From NCBI GenBank assembly GCA_003249025.1, contig QBMH01000005.1:1-64000 (forward strand): a stretch of DNA of 64,000 nucleotides, given 5' to 3'. This DNA comes from Leptolyngbya sp. (lineage in GTDB: Bacteria > Cyanobacteriota > Cyanobacteriia > Leptolyngbyales > Leptolyngbyaceae). This document shows positions 51,585 to 60,289 of the stretch, one piece after another. Each line of letters starts with the position of its first letter. Positions within the stretch are counted from its first letter, which is position 1. The translations under genes were made by a program, and so were the position numbers. Under the pieces are notes generated by a model, which worked only from the letters and a program-made list of their open reading frames with translations, did no database searches and had not been told where the DNA came from.

Positions 51585-53438
51585 TTAACTAGATGCATTC
51601 AAGGCTGCATTATTTTGCAGATGGTGATAGTTCCACAGTTTGCCGCGCTGGGCTAGCAACTCCTGGTAGGTGCCCTGTTCGATGATGTGCCCCTGTTCTA
51701 AAACGACGACTTTATCCGCACGCATAATGGTTGATAAGCGATGAGCGATCGCGATTACCGTTCGCCCAACCGATAGCTGCTCAATCGATGCTTGAATCAG
51801 CCGCTCTGAGACCGAATCTAGCGCACTGGTTGCCTCATCCAAAATTAAAATTTCTGGGTTTCGCAGCAATGCACGGGCGATCGCGATTCGTTGGCGTTGC
51901 CCACCCGATAATCGGACTCCGCGATCGCCCAACACCGTATCGAGTCCTTCTGGCATATCTTCAATAAACTCCACTGCATTCGCGAGTTTAGCGGCTGCCA
52001 TCACCTCGACATCCTCAACATCAATGCCATAGGCGATATTGTTGCGTACCGATGTATTGAAAATAAATGTATCCTGGCTGACCATGGCAATCCGCTGCCG
52101 CACCGACGTGATATCAAACTCTCGTAAACTCACCCCATCCAGTTGAATATCGCCTTGAGTGGTGTCATAAAATCGCGGAATCAAGTCAGCCAGAGTCGAT
52201 TTACCTGCACCCGATGAACCCACCAATGCCACGGTTTGCCCTTTAGGAATGGTGAGCGTGATGTTTTGTAATACGAGTGATTCGTCCCCATAACCAAAAT
52301 CTACTGAGACAAACTCGATCGCTCGCTGCAAAGTTGTAAATTGTCGATAACCATTTTGCAGATAGGGCTTGTTGTCGCGGCGCAGTAACTCTTCAATCGC
52401 GTGTAATGATCCTTGCATACTGCCCATAGCGGCAAGACTGCCATTAATTTCCTGAATTGCTGGCACCAGGCGAAACATCAGAAAAATGAACGTCAACAGA
52501 GAACCCACTTGTAAGGCTCCACTACTGACAAACACGCTCATGCCCACCACAATCATGCCAATCAAAATCGTACTGGCGATCGCTTCTGCCAAAGGTCGCA
52601 CAATCGAAATTTGCATAATGGCTTGAACGTTTGTTTCAGCAATTTCATCACTGACGCGATAAAACCGTTGTCGCTCAAACTCCTGAGTGGCAAAGGCTTG
52701 CACCGTGCGGATGCCGTTAATAAACTCAGAAGCGATCGCGGTAAACTGCCCCCGTGCCTGCGACACCGGAAAACTCAATTCCCGCACCCGTCGATTGAAC
52801 GTCGATAAGCCCACCGCCATCAGGCTAAACAACAGTACCGATGCCAGGGTTAGCTGCCACGAGATGGTGATGGCGATCGCGCCATAGACCAATAACACTA
52901 GCCCTTTAGTAAACAAAAAGCTAAACGCACCAATAAAGTTTTGAAGCTGTCCCACTTCTGAGGTCAAGGTGTTGACTAAGCTGCCTGCCTGGGTTTGCCC
53001 AAAAAAACTTAGGCTCAATGATTGCAGTTGCTCAAAGATCTGGCGATATAGGCGATCGACCAGGCGAATTCTTGCCAGACCCATGTAAATTGCTGTCAAG
53101 TAATTGAAGATCGCTCGCACCCAAGTCGAAAGCAAAATTAGCCCAGAGACTCTAAACAATTGTTCCAGGTTCGATCCATTCGATCCCAACACCCAAACAT
53201 CAATCCACTCAATGCCAGAACGTACCGGTTCTGCATTCGGATTCACTAGATTTTGCAAAAACGCCAGCAAAAAACCAATGCCAAATCCCTCAAAAATTGC
53301 CGCTAGCATTGGAAATAGTAACGCTAAAGCCACAATCTGAGGGAAGAATCGAAGCTCCCGTAAAATCAGGCGATTGTCCTGCCAAAAGCGGGTTGCCTTG
53401 AGCAACGGACGTATAAAAGTTGGTAACTTGAACCCCAT
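51585..53438 (-). CDS. ABC half-transporter, MsbA/HepA-type exporter
   Basis: The 617-residue protein fuses a six-helix membrane domain (about 35-340) to an ATPase domain. Motifs: Walker A GSSGAGKST (about 404), Q-loop SQDTFIFN, signature LSGGQRQR (about 506), Walker B ILILDEATSALD and a switch His in AIAHRLST. It resembles MsbA and the heterocyst-polysaccharide exporter HepA, forms homodimers, and would move a lipid-linked glycan across the inner membrane. It lies between the glycosyltransferase block and the initiating transferase gene. No separate Wzx is visible. Confidence 0.9.
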   Translation of the reverse strand: MGFKLPTFIRPLLKATRFWQDNRLILRELRFFPQIVALALLFPMLAAIFEGFGIGFLLAFLQNLVNPNAEPVRSGIEWIDVWVLGSNGSNLEQLFRVSGLILLSTWVRAIFNYLTAIYMGLARIRLVDRLYRQIFEQLQSLSLSFFGQTQAGSLVNTLTSEVGQLQNFIGAFSFLFTKGLVLLVYGAIAITISWQLTLASVLLFSLMAVGLSTFNRRVRELSFPVSQARGQFTAIASEFINGIRTVQAFATQEFERQRFYRVSDEIAETNVQAIMQISIVRPLAEAIASTILIGMIVVGMSVFVSSGALQVGSLLTFIFLMFRLVPAIQEINGSLAAMGSMQGSLHAIEELLRRDNKPYLQNGYRQFTTLQRAIEFVSVDFGYGDESLVLQNITLTIPKGQTVALVGSSGAGKSTLADLIPRFYDTTQGDIQLDGVSLREFDITSVRQRIAMVSQDTFIFNTSVRNNIAYGIDVEDVEVMAAAKLANAVEFIEDMPEGLDTVLGDRGVRLSGGQRQRIAIARALLRNPEILILDEATSALDSVSERLIQASIEQLSVGRTVIAIAHRLSTIMRADKVVVLEQGHIIEQGTYQELLAQRGKLWNYHHLQNNAALNASS

Positions 53439-53576
53439 GAATTTTCCTGGTTTCCTAATCTAAGGTGAGTACTCTCGTTTTTCGCCTTCTCATACTGACT
53501 CAATGCCTAGCTACCGAGTTGCGACATCTTAATAGATGCTTTGCAACCTGCCTAAGCAACAGATTGCTTGGCTTCC

Positions 53577-54515
53577 TTAATAAGCGCCAAACCCAGATAG
53601 CACTTTGGGAATCGTCATCAGCAAAAACTTAAAGTCTTGTCGAATCGACCAGCTATTGAGATAGGTTAAATCGCCGCAGTTGACGATATTCAGATCGATC
53701 AACGTCGATCGCCCCTGCACTTGCCATGCACCCGTGATTCCAGGCAGCGCATTTAACCGCAGCCGTAGGTCTGGACTAATTCGCACGGCATCATACAATG
53801 CCCAAGGACGCGGACCCACTAAACTCATCTCTCCCCGTAATACATTGAATAGCTGGGGCAGTTCATCCAGGCTATATTTCCGCATCCAATAACCCAGCGG
53901 TGTCACCCGTGGATCATGCTTCAGCTTGTGCAATCCTGTCTGAGTCCCCATTACTTGATGATGAAGATGTTCTGCACCCACAGCCATTGTTCGGAATTTG
54001 ATGATCTTAAACAGTTTTCCTCGTTCACCCACACGCCACTGCTCAAAGAAAATCGGTCCCGGAGAGAAGACGGAAATCAACGCGGCTAAACATAGCATTA
54101 GCGGGCTGAGTAGTAGTAGCAAAATCGCTGCTGCCAGCCAATCAACGATTCGTTTAAGCTGCCAATTCCAGGGACGCAGCTTTTGGGGCATGTTGGGAGT
54201 TGAGGATAACCGTAGATAAGCGGGTTTCTTTGCCTGGTGGCAAGCAGTTGCCCAGGACTCTAAACCGATTTCACCCATTGCCAGATCGAGCTTGACTAAG
54301 GCGACGGGAGATCGCTGTAAACAGTTCGTCAACCATTGTTGATCCTGTGGTGAAGGTAATAGGGGTGGCGTTTCATCAGCACAGTCAACAACCAACTTTC
54401 GCTGTCTCCATCTCAATGTGCAAGCCGCTGCACAAGAGTCAATCGGCTGAATCGAATAGTTTGCCTGTGAGTGTTGGGAAAGGTGAATCATGAGTACTAG
54501 GGGACTAAAAGTCAT
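53577..54515 (-). CDS. Initiating sugar-phosphate transferase (WbaP/WcaJ-type)
   Basis: The enzyme places the first sugar phosphate on undecaprenyl phosphate at the inner membrane. The 312 residues contain a N-terminal unknown part, one hydrophobic helix (ILLLLLSPLMLCLAALISV, about 136-155) and the catalytic region with FKIIKFRTM, SLDELPQLFNVLRGEMSLVG and PRP. Two ATGs (54515 and 54491) are possible. Together with the downstream Wzc- and Wza-like proteins it defines a Wzy-type exopolysaccharide pathway. Confidence 0.9.
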   Translation of the reverse strand: MTFSPLVLMIHLSQHSQANYSIQPIDSCAAACTLRWRQRKLVVDCADETPPLLPSPQDQQWLTNCLQRSPVALVKLDLAMGEIGLESWATACHQAKKPAYLRLSSTPNMPQKLRPWNWQLKRIVDWLAAAILLLLLSPLMLCLAALISVFSPGPIFFEQWRVGERGKLFKIIKFRTMAVGAEHLHHQVMGTQTGLHKLKHDPRVTPLGYWMRKYSLDELPQLFNVLRGEMSLVGPRPWALYDAVRISPDLRLRLNALPGITGAWQVQGRSTLIDLNIVNCGDLTYLNSWSIRQDFKFLLMTIPKVLSGFGAY

Positions 54516-54565
54516 AAACTACATGGACCGTTTGCCTAAAACAGTATTAGTCTGAAGTAGACTAA

Positions 54566-56797
54566 CTACTGCTGGTAGTGCCTATCGTTGCGAGTTTGAT
54601 GCGATGCGCCATTTGCTACCACTCCAATCACATTTAATTTGTTCAACATTTGAGTCGTTTGAGCTAACTCTGAGCGCGTGACTCGCTCGATGCGCCCCAC
54701 AATGATTACGCCATTGCAGCAGGCTCCTACCAGCATGGAATCCACCATGCCCAGTACGGGAGGCGCATCCAGCAGAACCAGATCGTAATTCTGTTCAAAG
54801 GTTTCCATCACCTGTCGCATTCGCTCTGAACTTAAAAGCTTAGCGGGATCGGTGGGCGTGGGTCCGGCAGTCACCACTGAAATATTGCTTCGCAGGTTGG
54901 AATCTTGAGTATCCACTTGCTGAGGAATCGGAGTATCGCTGGCTAGCAGGGTAGAAAGTCCGCGATCGTTGGGCAAGTTGAGTAGTTTGTGCAAGCTAGG
55001 GCGACGCAAATCGGCATCAATCAGCAACACTCGTTGATGTAATCGGGCGGCGCTAATTGCCAAGCCTAAGATGATCGTAGACTTCCCTTCTCCCGCTAAA
55101 GCAGAGGTGATAACCAGAGACTTAAAGGGCTGATCCCGGCTGAGTAGCTGAATGTTTTGATAGAGCAAATCGAGCGATTCTCGAAAGGGCTGCCACTGAA
55201 TAACGCGATCGATGCCGGGTGAGAGCGATCGCGTTTTGCTAAACGGCAAACTCAGTAATGGCGCATCATCACCTATTGCTTCAATCGTCAACTCTGGAAC
55301 CATGCCTAAGAGTGGCAGTGGAACTTGCTTTTGCAAATCATCTGAACTATGAACCGCATCATCTGCTGACTCACGAGCAAACGCCGCCGCACCACCCAAC
55401 ATTAACCCTGCCACGGCTCCTACCATCAGGTTTCGGAGCAGGCTCGGTCCTGTTTTTGCACCCAGTTGTGGATTTTCTACCACTTGCCAATCAAATCCAC
55501 CCCGTGCAATTTCTAAACCAATATCTTGTTGCGCCTTAAGCAACTGTTTTAGGGTTTCTTGAGATAACTGCACCTCTGGCTGCAACCGTCCGTACTCGGC
55601 TAATAGCTGTGGAAACCGCACTAATTGCGATCGCAACTGCTGCTGAATGGTATTTAAACTACGCTCTCGTGCTTGCGCCGCTTGAAGATTGACTTGAGAG
55701 TCTATCAGTTGACCCACTAAGGTTTGATCCAAACTGCCAAATTGCCCTTGTGATAGTAGCTGCTCTGCCGTACTGTTACTAATTGCAGAACTCGATCCTA
55801 ACACTCTGCGAATTTCAGTTTGTAGTAATTCTAACTGCCTCTGCCGTTGATTTTTTAATTGCTGTACAAAGGGAGTTTGATCTTTAAACCGAAGTCGCTG
55901 CTGCTCTAGCAATAATTCAGTTTTTTGAATCTCATTTAGTAAGTTTTGATAGCGGGTAGATTGACTTAATCGAGACAGAGCGATCGCATCTTGAGGAGGC
56001 AACGCCAACTGTTGCTGCAAACTTACAAAACGGCTGCGTAAATCTCGAATCTGAACCTGATTGGTTTGTTGTTCTTGCTGAATGCGATATAACGCCTCTG
56101 TTTGAACTTTTGCTTGTAGATCTGGATCAATCAATTCCTGGTTTTGGCGAAACTGCTTCAATGCAGACTCAGCCTGTTGCATTTTATTTTTTATTTGAGG
56201 GAGTTGCTCATTAACAAAAGCAAGTCCTTTGTCAAGTCGTTTCTTTTGCTGCTCTAAGTTGTAATTCAAATAAACTTTTTTTAAAGCTTCTAAAACTTTT
56301 TGAGTTTCAACTGGATCATTGCCAGTATGAACAATTTGAAAAATCTTAGTTGCAACATTTTCTTTGCCCGTTCTTTGCGTAATTTGAATAATACCGATAG
56401 TTCCCTTAAAGCCAGCAACACTGTTGGGATCATCCGGATTGATGTCAGGATAATCCGATTGCAATAAAACCATCGCTTGGCGCAGCAATTCCGAACTTTG
56501 CATCAGATTGATCTGAGTTCCGGTATCAGCCTGAACGTTGGCATCAGAAAATTCATTCTCTAAGCCATTATTTCCGTTGGTTCCGTTTTGCTTGCCTTGA
56601 TAGTTGGATTCAATTAGCAACTGCATACTACTGACATAGGTTGGCGCTTGGCGCATTGTTTGCAACGCGGCAACCCCGATCGCAGCAACCAGCATTCCTA
56701 GCACCCAAAAGCGACGACGCAGCAAAATTGCAAATATCTGCCCATACCCCGCTTCGGACTCGATCGCTGGATTGAAACTGGTCTGAGTTGCCTGCAT
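54566..56797 (-). CDS. Wzc-like chain-length regulator fused to tyrosine-kinase-type ATPase
   Basis: The 743-residue protein has an N-terminal transmembrane helix (about 31-47), a long coiled-coil periplasmic region (about 180-430), a second helix (about 460-475) and a cytoplasmic ATPase: Walker A LAGEGKST (about 562), Walker A' LLIDADLRRPS and Walker B LVLLDAPPVLG. It would control polymer length and link polymerisation to Wza export. The C-terminal tail has a single Tyr (NDRHYQQ) rather than the usual Tyr cluster. It lies just downstream of a GT4 gene. Confidence 0.92.
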   Translation of the reverse strand: MQATQTSFNPAIESEAGYGQIFAILLRRRFWVLGMLVAAIGVAALQTMRQAPTYVSSMQLLIESNYQGKQNGTNGNNGLENEFSDANVQADTGTQINLMQSSELLRQAMVLLQSDYPDINPDDPNSVAGFKGTIGIIQITQRTGKENVATKIFQIVHTGNDPVETQKVLEALKKVYLNYNLEQQKKRLDKGLAFVNEQLPQIKNKMQQAESALKQFRQNQELIDPDLQAKVQTEALYRIQQEQQTNQVQIRDLRSRFVSLQQQLALPPQDAIALSRLSQSTRYQNLLNEIQKTELLLEQQRLRFKDQTPFVQQLKNQRQRQLELLQTEIRRVLGSSSAISNSTAEQLLSQGQFGSLDQTLVGQLIDSQVNLQAAQARERSLNTIQQQLRSQLVRFPQLLAEYGRLQPEVQLSQETLKQLLKAQQDIGLEIARGGFDWQVVENPQLGAKTGPSLLRNLMVGAVAGLMLGGAAAFARESADDAVHSSDDLQKQVPLPLLGMVPELTIEAIGDDAPLLSLPFSKTRSLSPGIDRVIQWQPFRESLDLLYQNIQLLSRDQPFKSLVITSALAGEGKSTIILGLAISAARLHQRVLLIDADLRRPSLHKLLNLPNDRGLSTLLASDTPIPQQVDTQDSNLRSNISVVTAGPTPTDPAKLLSSERMRQVMETFEQNYDLVLLDAPPVLGMVDSMLVGACCNGVIIVGRIERVTRSELAQTTQMLNKLNVIGVVANGASHQTRNDRHYQQ

Positions 56798-56833
56798 AAT
56801 TTCACCCCAATGAAGTGCTAAAGATATAAACGC

Positions 56834-57925
56834 TTAAACGGTCTGATATGACTGCTCTAAAACGCGATCGATCTTGCCAAAAAATGCAGCTTCCGAAAAT
56901 TGGCTAACTGCATGATCGCGAATGTGTTGATAGTTCCAGGAAATGTCGCGTGCCTCCAGCAAGGCTGATTGCAGCGCTTCGGGAGTTTGCCGTTTGAAAA
57001 ACGTGCCAGTTTCACCCGGAATTTGCGTATCCAACACCCCACCCGCCCCATAAGCAACCACCGGGGTTCCGCTGGCATTCGCTTCCACCGGAACCAGCCC
57101 ATAGTCTTCCAGGGCAGCAACGATCACCGATTTCGCCTGTGACATCAATGTGGTCCGTTCTGCATCGCTCACCTGACCCACAAACTGAATGTTGCCCAAT
57201 GCCTGAGCTTGCAGCCGTTCTTTTTCAGGACCATGCCCCATGATGATTAAATTCCAGCCCAGCCAGTTAAAGGCTTCAACAATCACATCCAAGCGTTTGT
57301 AGCTCAGCATTCGAGCAGACACTAGATAAAAATTATCCTTGTTGTCTGAAAATGTGAACTGATTGACATCAATGGGATAGTTCACCACGATCGCTTCTTT
57401 GCCATAAACCTCGCGAATACGTTTCGCAACAGTGCTGGAGTTGGCAATATACAAGTCAGGCTCTTGAGAATACTTCAGGTCATACTGCCGCATGACTTGA
57501 AATATTTTTTCGATGAATGGGTAGAGATTTTGATAGCCGCTAAATTTGCGCAAATAGGTTTGCGTATCCCACAAAAAGCGGGTGACGTTATGGCAAAAAC
57601 AGATGTGCTTAGCATCAGGGCGCTTTCGCACCGATTTTGCAAAACTGGTACTGCTGCTAATGATCAAGTCATAGTCTTGCAAATCGAGGGCACGAAACGC
57701 GGGGTAATAGAAAGGAGCCATCAGCCGAAAGTTTTTTGCGGCTCCTGGGATATGTTGCAACATCGTGGTGTGAACGATGCGATCGCCCAAATCGATCGTG
57801 CGTTCAGGATCGTATAACGAGGTATAGATATCTGCATCAGGAAAGCGTTTACAGAGCAGTTCAAAAACGCGCTCTGCGCCTCCTCGTTGCGTTAAATAGT
57901 CGTGAACTAATGCAATTTTCATCAT
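56834..57925 (-). CDS. Glycosyltransferase family 4
   Basis: The 363-residue GT4 enzyme begins MMKIALVHDYLTQRGGAERVF, contains NVTRFLWDTQTYLRKF, VSARMLSYKRLDVIVEAF and the E-x7-E region EDYGLVPVEANASGTPVVAYG. Similar enzymes near wzc and wza genes are often mannosyl- or glucosyltransferases, but its donor is unknown. It is the first gene of the minus-strand group wzc-sugar transferase-exporter, with start choices at 57925 and 57922. Confidence 0.9.
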   Translation of the reverse strand: MMKIALVHDYLTQRGGAERVFELLCKRFPDADIYTSLYDPERTIDLGDRIVHTTMLQHIPGAAKNFRLMAPFYYPAFRALDLQDYDLIISSSTSFAKSVRKRPDAKHICFCHNVTRFLWDTQTYLRKFSGYQNLYPFIEKIFQVMRQYDLKYSQEPDLYIANSSTVAKRIREVYGKEAIVVNYPIDVNQFTFSDNKDNFYLVSARMLSYKRLDVIVEAFNWLGWNLIIMGHGPEKERLQAQALGNIQFVGQVSDAERTTLMSQAKSVIVAALEDYGLVPVEANASGTPVVAYGAGGVLDTQIPGETGTFFKRQTPEALQSALLEARDISWNYQHIRDHAVSQFSEAAFFGKIDRVLEQSYQTV

Positions 57926-58381
57926 TACTAACCAGCTTGTTTTTCAGATAGTATCTGTGAGTGTTGTCAAGCAGTTTTGCTTTCAATACTCTCTGTATAC
58001 TCTGTTGCTTGAATATAGAAAGATAGCAACAAAATAAGGGCTGGTAGTTGACCTGATTGTTCTTGATGTTAACTAATTAACAAAGGTAAAGTGCGGTTTG
58101 TTTCACACTTCATTAAGTCTTTACTTTCAGGGTTATTTCATTCTAGATTTAAGCAACAAATTTAGGTGTTTTTAGACGTCGTGAGATAGAAGACTTGAAA
58201 CCTAAAATGACGCATTCTCGTAAATACATAAAATGTCAGATTTTAGAATGAAACAGCCCTGCTTTACTTTTCTGATGAAATAGAACTATTGACTGACTGA
58301 TTTCTATGAGTTTGGCAAACTTTTAATCATAAAAAATCTGCCTTGTGGCTATTTTTTATCTGTCTACCTTTTTGCTTTCTA
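57926..58381. other. AT-rich intergenic region between wza-like and GT4 genes
   Basis: 456 bp with no open frame of interest and no GCGATCGC. It should contain the promoter for the GT4/wzc group and the transcription end of the Wza-like gene. No obvious intrinsic terminator was seen. Confidence 0.6.
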
Positions 58382-59881
58382 TTAAAAGCCACCAAAAATT
58401 CTCAGAACCCCTAATATTCCTGTAAAGGGTCCTAAGAAAGCACTTGTAGAATCAAGAAAAGTTGCAAATCCTGTTTTTTTGACAATAATAATGTCATTGT
58501 TTCGCAAAGCTGGATTATTGTTTCCATCGACTCCTCTCGTTAAATCAATTGAAATATCTCGCTTACTAACGGTGCCGTTTGGATTGACTCGAATCAGACT
58601 AACATTACTCATTTTTGCCTTCCGATTAAATCCACCTGCTGTTAAAATTGCTTGGTTTAAAGGCGTATTGGGTTGAATAGAAACCGCGCCGGGTCGTTCA
58701 ACTTCTCCTACCACATTGACGCTGATTCTTTCAGGCGAAAAACTGGCTGTGGCAAGTTCAGAAATTTCGCGATCACTCACCGAAATTGCCTGCGGAATTG
58801 TGACTGTATCTCCATCTTGTAACGGTAAATCTTGCAGAGCATCTCCCGCTTTCAACAACTTCCACAAATCCAATTTCACTAATTGAGGCGTGCCTGATCG
58901 GGTGAATCGTTTCACCTCAATATTGCGAATATCTGCCAGTTGCGTAATGCCGCCTGCCACTTGAATCGCACGAGTAATACTGGGCACTTGCAGCAAGTTG
59001 GGATTAATGAGTTGCGCTCCCTGGGCAACGTTGCCTTCCAACAGGGTATAAGGACCGGGGCGATTCACTTCCCCCACCACCGTAATTTTGAGGGGACGGC
59101 TGTTCCGAGTCGCAAAATTAGCCGACGCTAGCTGTCGGGCTTCGTCCAAATTAACGGTTGCCGTTGCCGGAATGAGGATGCTGTCCCCATCTTGCAGGCG
59201 CAAGTCTTGTCGCAAATCTCCAGCCTGCAATAGTTGCCAGAGATCCACCGTCACCACTTGATCGCCACTGCTCCCAACCGGGCGCACCCGCCGCACTTGC
59301 ACCTGGCGCAGATCAGCGACCTGAGTAACGCCTTCAGCAAGCTGCACCAAGCGAGTCATAGTGGGGATGGTTCCGTCCGTCGATGTGGCAGCAGTCACTG
59401 TATAAGAGCCGGGACGATTCACTTCTCCCGCGATCGCCACCCGAATCGGACGCGCCGCCACTAGATTCACGGTGATCACTGGAATCTGCAAAACAGGCGC
59501 ATACCGAGCCGCAATCGCACTGGATGCTTGTTTGAGCGTTCTGTTTTGTACGCCTACCGCACCCACCAAGGGCATATTAAGGGTGCCGTTGGGCAACACC
59601 GTATATTCACCCGTGATTTCTGGGACGCTAAATACATCAATCTTGACGCGATCGCCGGCTCCCAACAAATAACCGTCGCCTTCGGGTAGCGTTAAGGAAT
59701 TTGTTGTGGACTGTACTTTTGCCGTGCGCTGAGGAACTTGGGCGATCGCGGGTTCTACAATTCCCGGCAGGATCAGTGCCCACACGGTGAGGCACCCCAG
59801 CAGCACTGGAAGCCGCCGACCAAAATAGGTCAACCATTGCAGATAAAGCCGAGGCGTAGAGCGGAGGGTGGAGAGATGCAT
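58382..59881 (-). CDS. Wza-like polysaccharide export protein with SLBB domains
   Basis: Outer-membrane or periplasmic export component. From the ATG at 59881 it has 499 residues with a signal peptide (hydrophobic core about 25-40, cleavage after AIA). A polysaccharide-export domain follows (GDRVKIDVFSVPEITGEYTV, then VLPNGTLNMPLVGAVGV). Three SLBB-type beta-grasp domains come after it, each opened by VAGEVNRPGSYT, VVGEVNRPGPYT or VVGEVERPGAVS. This multiple-SLBB form is typical of cyanobacterial Wza relatives. It would cooperate with the Wzc-like protein. A TTG at 59914 is a less likely start. Confidence 0.92.
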   Translation of the reverse strand: MHLSTLRSTPRLYLQWLTYFGRRLPVLLGCLTVWALILPGIVEPAIAQVPQRTAKVQSTTNSLTLPEGDGYLLGAGDRVKIDVFSVPEITGEYTVLPNGTLNMPLVGAVGVQNRTLKQASSAIAARYAPVLQIPVITVNLVAARPIRVAIAGEVNRPGSYTVTAATSTDGTIPTMTRLVQLAEGVTQVADLRQVQVRRVRPVGSSGDQVVTVDLWQLLQAGDLRQDLRLQDGDSILIPATATVNLDEARQLASANFATRNSRPLKITVVGEVNRPGPYTLLEGNVAQGAQLINPNLLQVPSITRAIQVAGGITQLADIRNIEVKRFTRSGTPQLVKLDLWKLLKAGDALQDLPLQDGDTVTIPQAISVSDREISELATASFSPERISVNVVGEVERPGAVSIQPNTPLNQAILTAGGFNRKAKMSNVSLIRVNPNGTVSKRDISIDLTRGVDGNNNPALRNNDIIIVKKTGFATFLDSTSAFLGPFTGILGVLRIFGGF

Positions 59882-60289
59882 AAATAAAGAGAGGGAGGGC
59901 AAGGGCGATCGCAATCAGTTCCAAGACATAGCGTCAAGAGAAATAGCAGAGTAGATCAATCAGCGTTTAACGAGTTCTCTGTATCGTTGAATTTTTAGAG
60001 AGTCAAACAGAACATTAACTCCCTAATTTCACGCAGGAGAACACGCTCCCCTATTTGTTCGTCCGTAGTTCCCGCTTCTCCGGAGGGTTTTGTATCAGCT
60101 TCTTAAAGTTGCCATCAAGTTTTCGGTGATAAAGCAAAGAAATGCAAAGTTCTGATGAAGATCCTGATTACCAAGTAAACCCGCGAATATCTAAGAGAAT
60201 AGCCTTGCCTTATTTGTGTTCTTTGTTGGTTGACCCATCCAAGCCTATCCATCCACCCTTACCGCATTCGTTCCAGGAGTTTTCACTGT
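59882..60289. other. Divergent promoter region between wza-like and proline-rich protein genes
   Basis: 408 bp separating two divergent genes, so both promoters should lie here. It contains an 8-base palindrome CTCCGGAG at 60078-60085 within a repeat-like CTTCTCCGGAGGG. A ribosome-binding site (AGGAG, 60275-60279) precedes the plus-strand gene. No other feature is clear. Confidence 0.5.

Noticed and set aside
51404-51592. Plus-strand 62-codon frame in the intergenic region.
   Set aside because: Basic and hydrophobic composition without recognisable family, starting in AT-rich DNA and running into the exporter gene's end.
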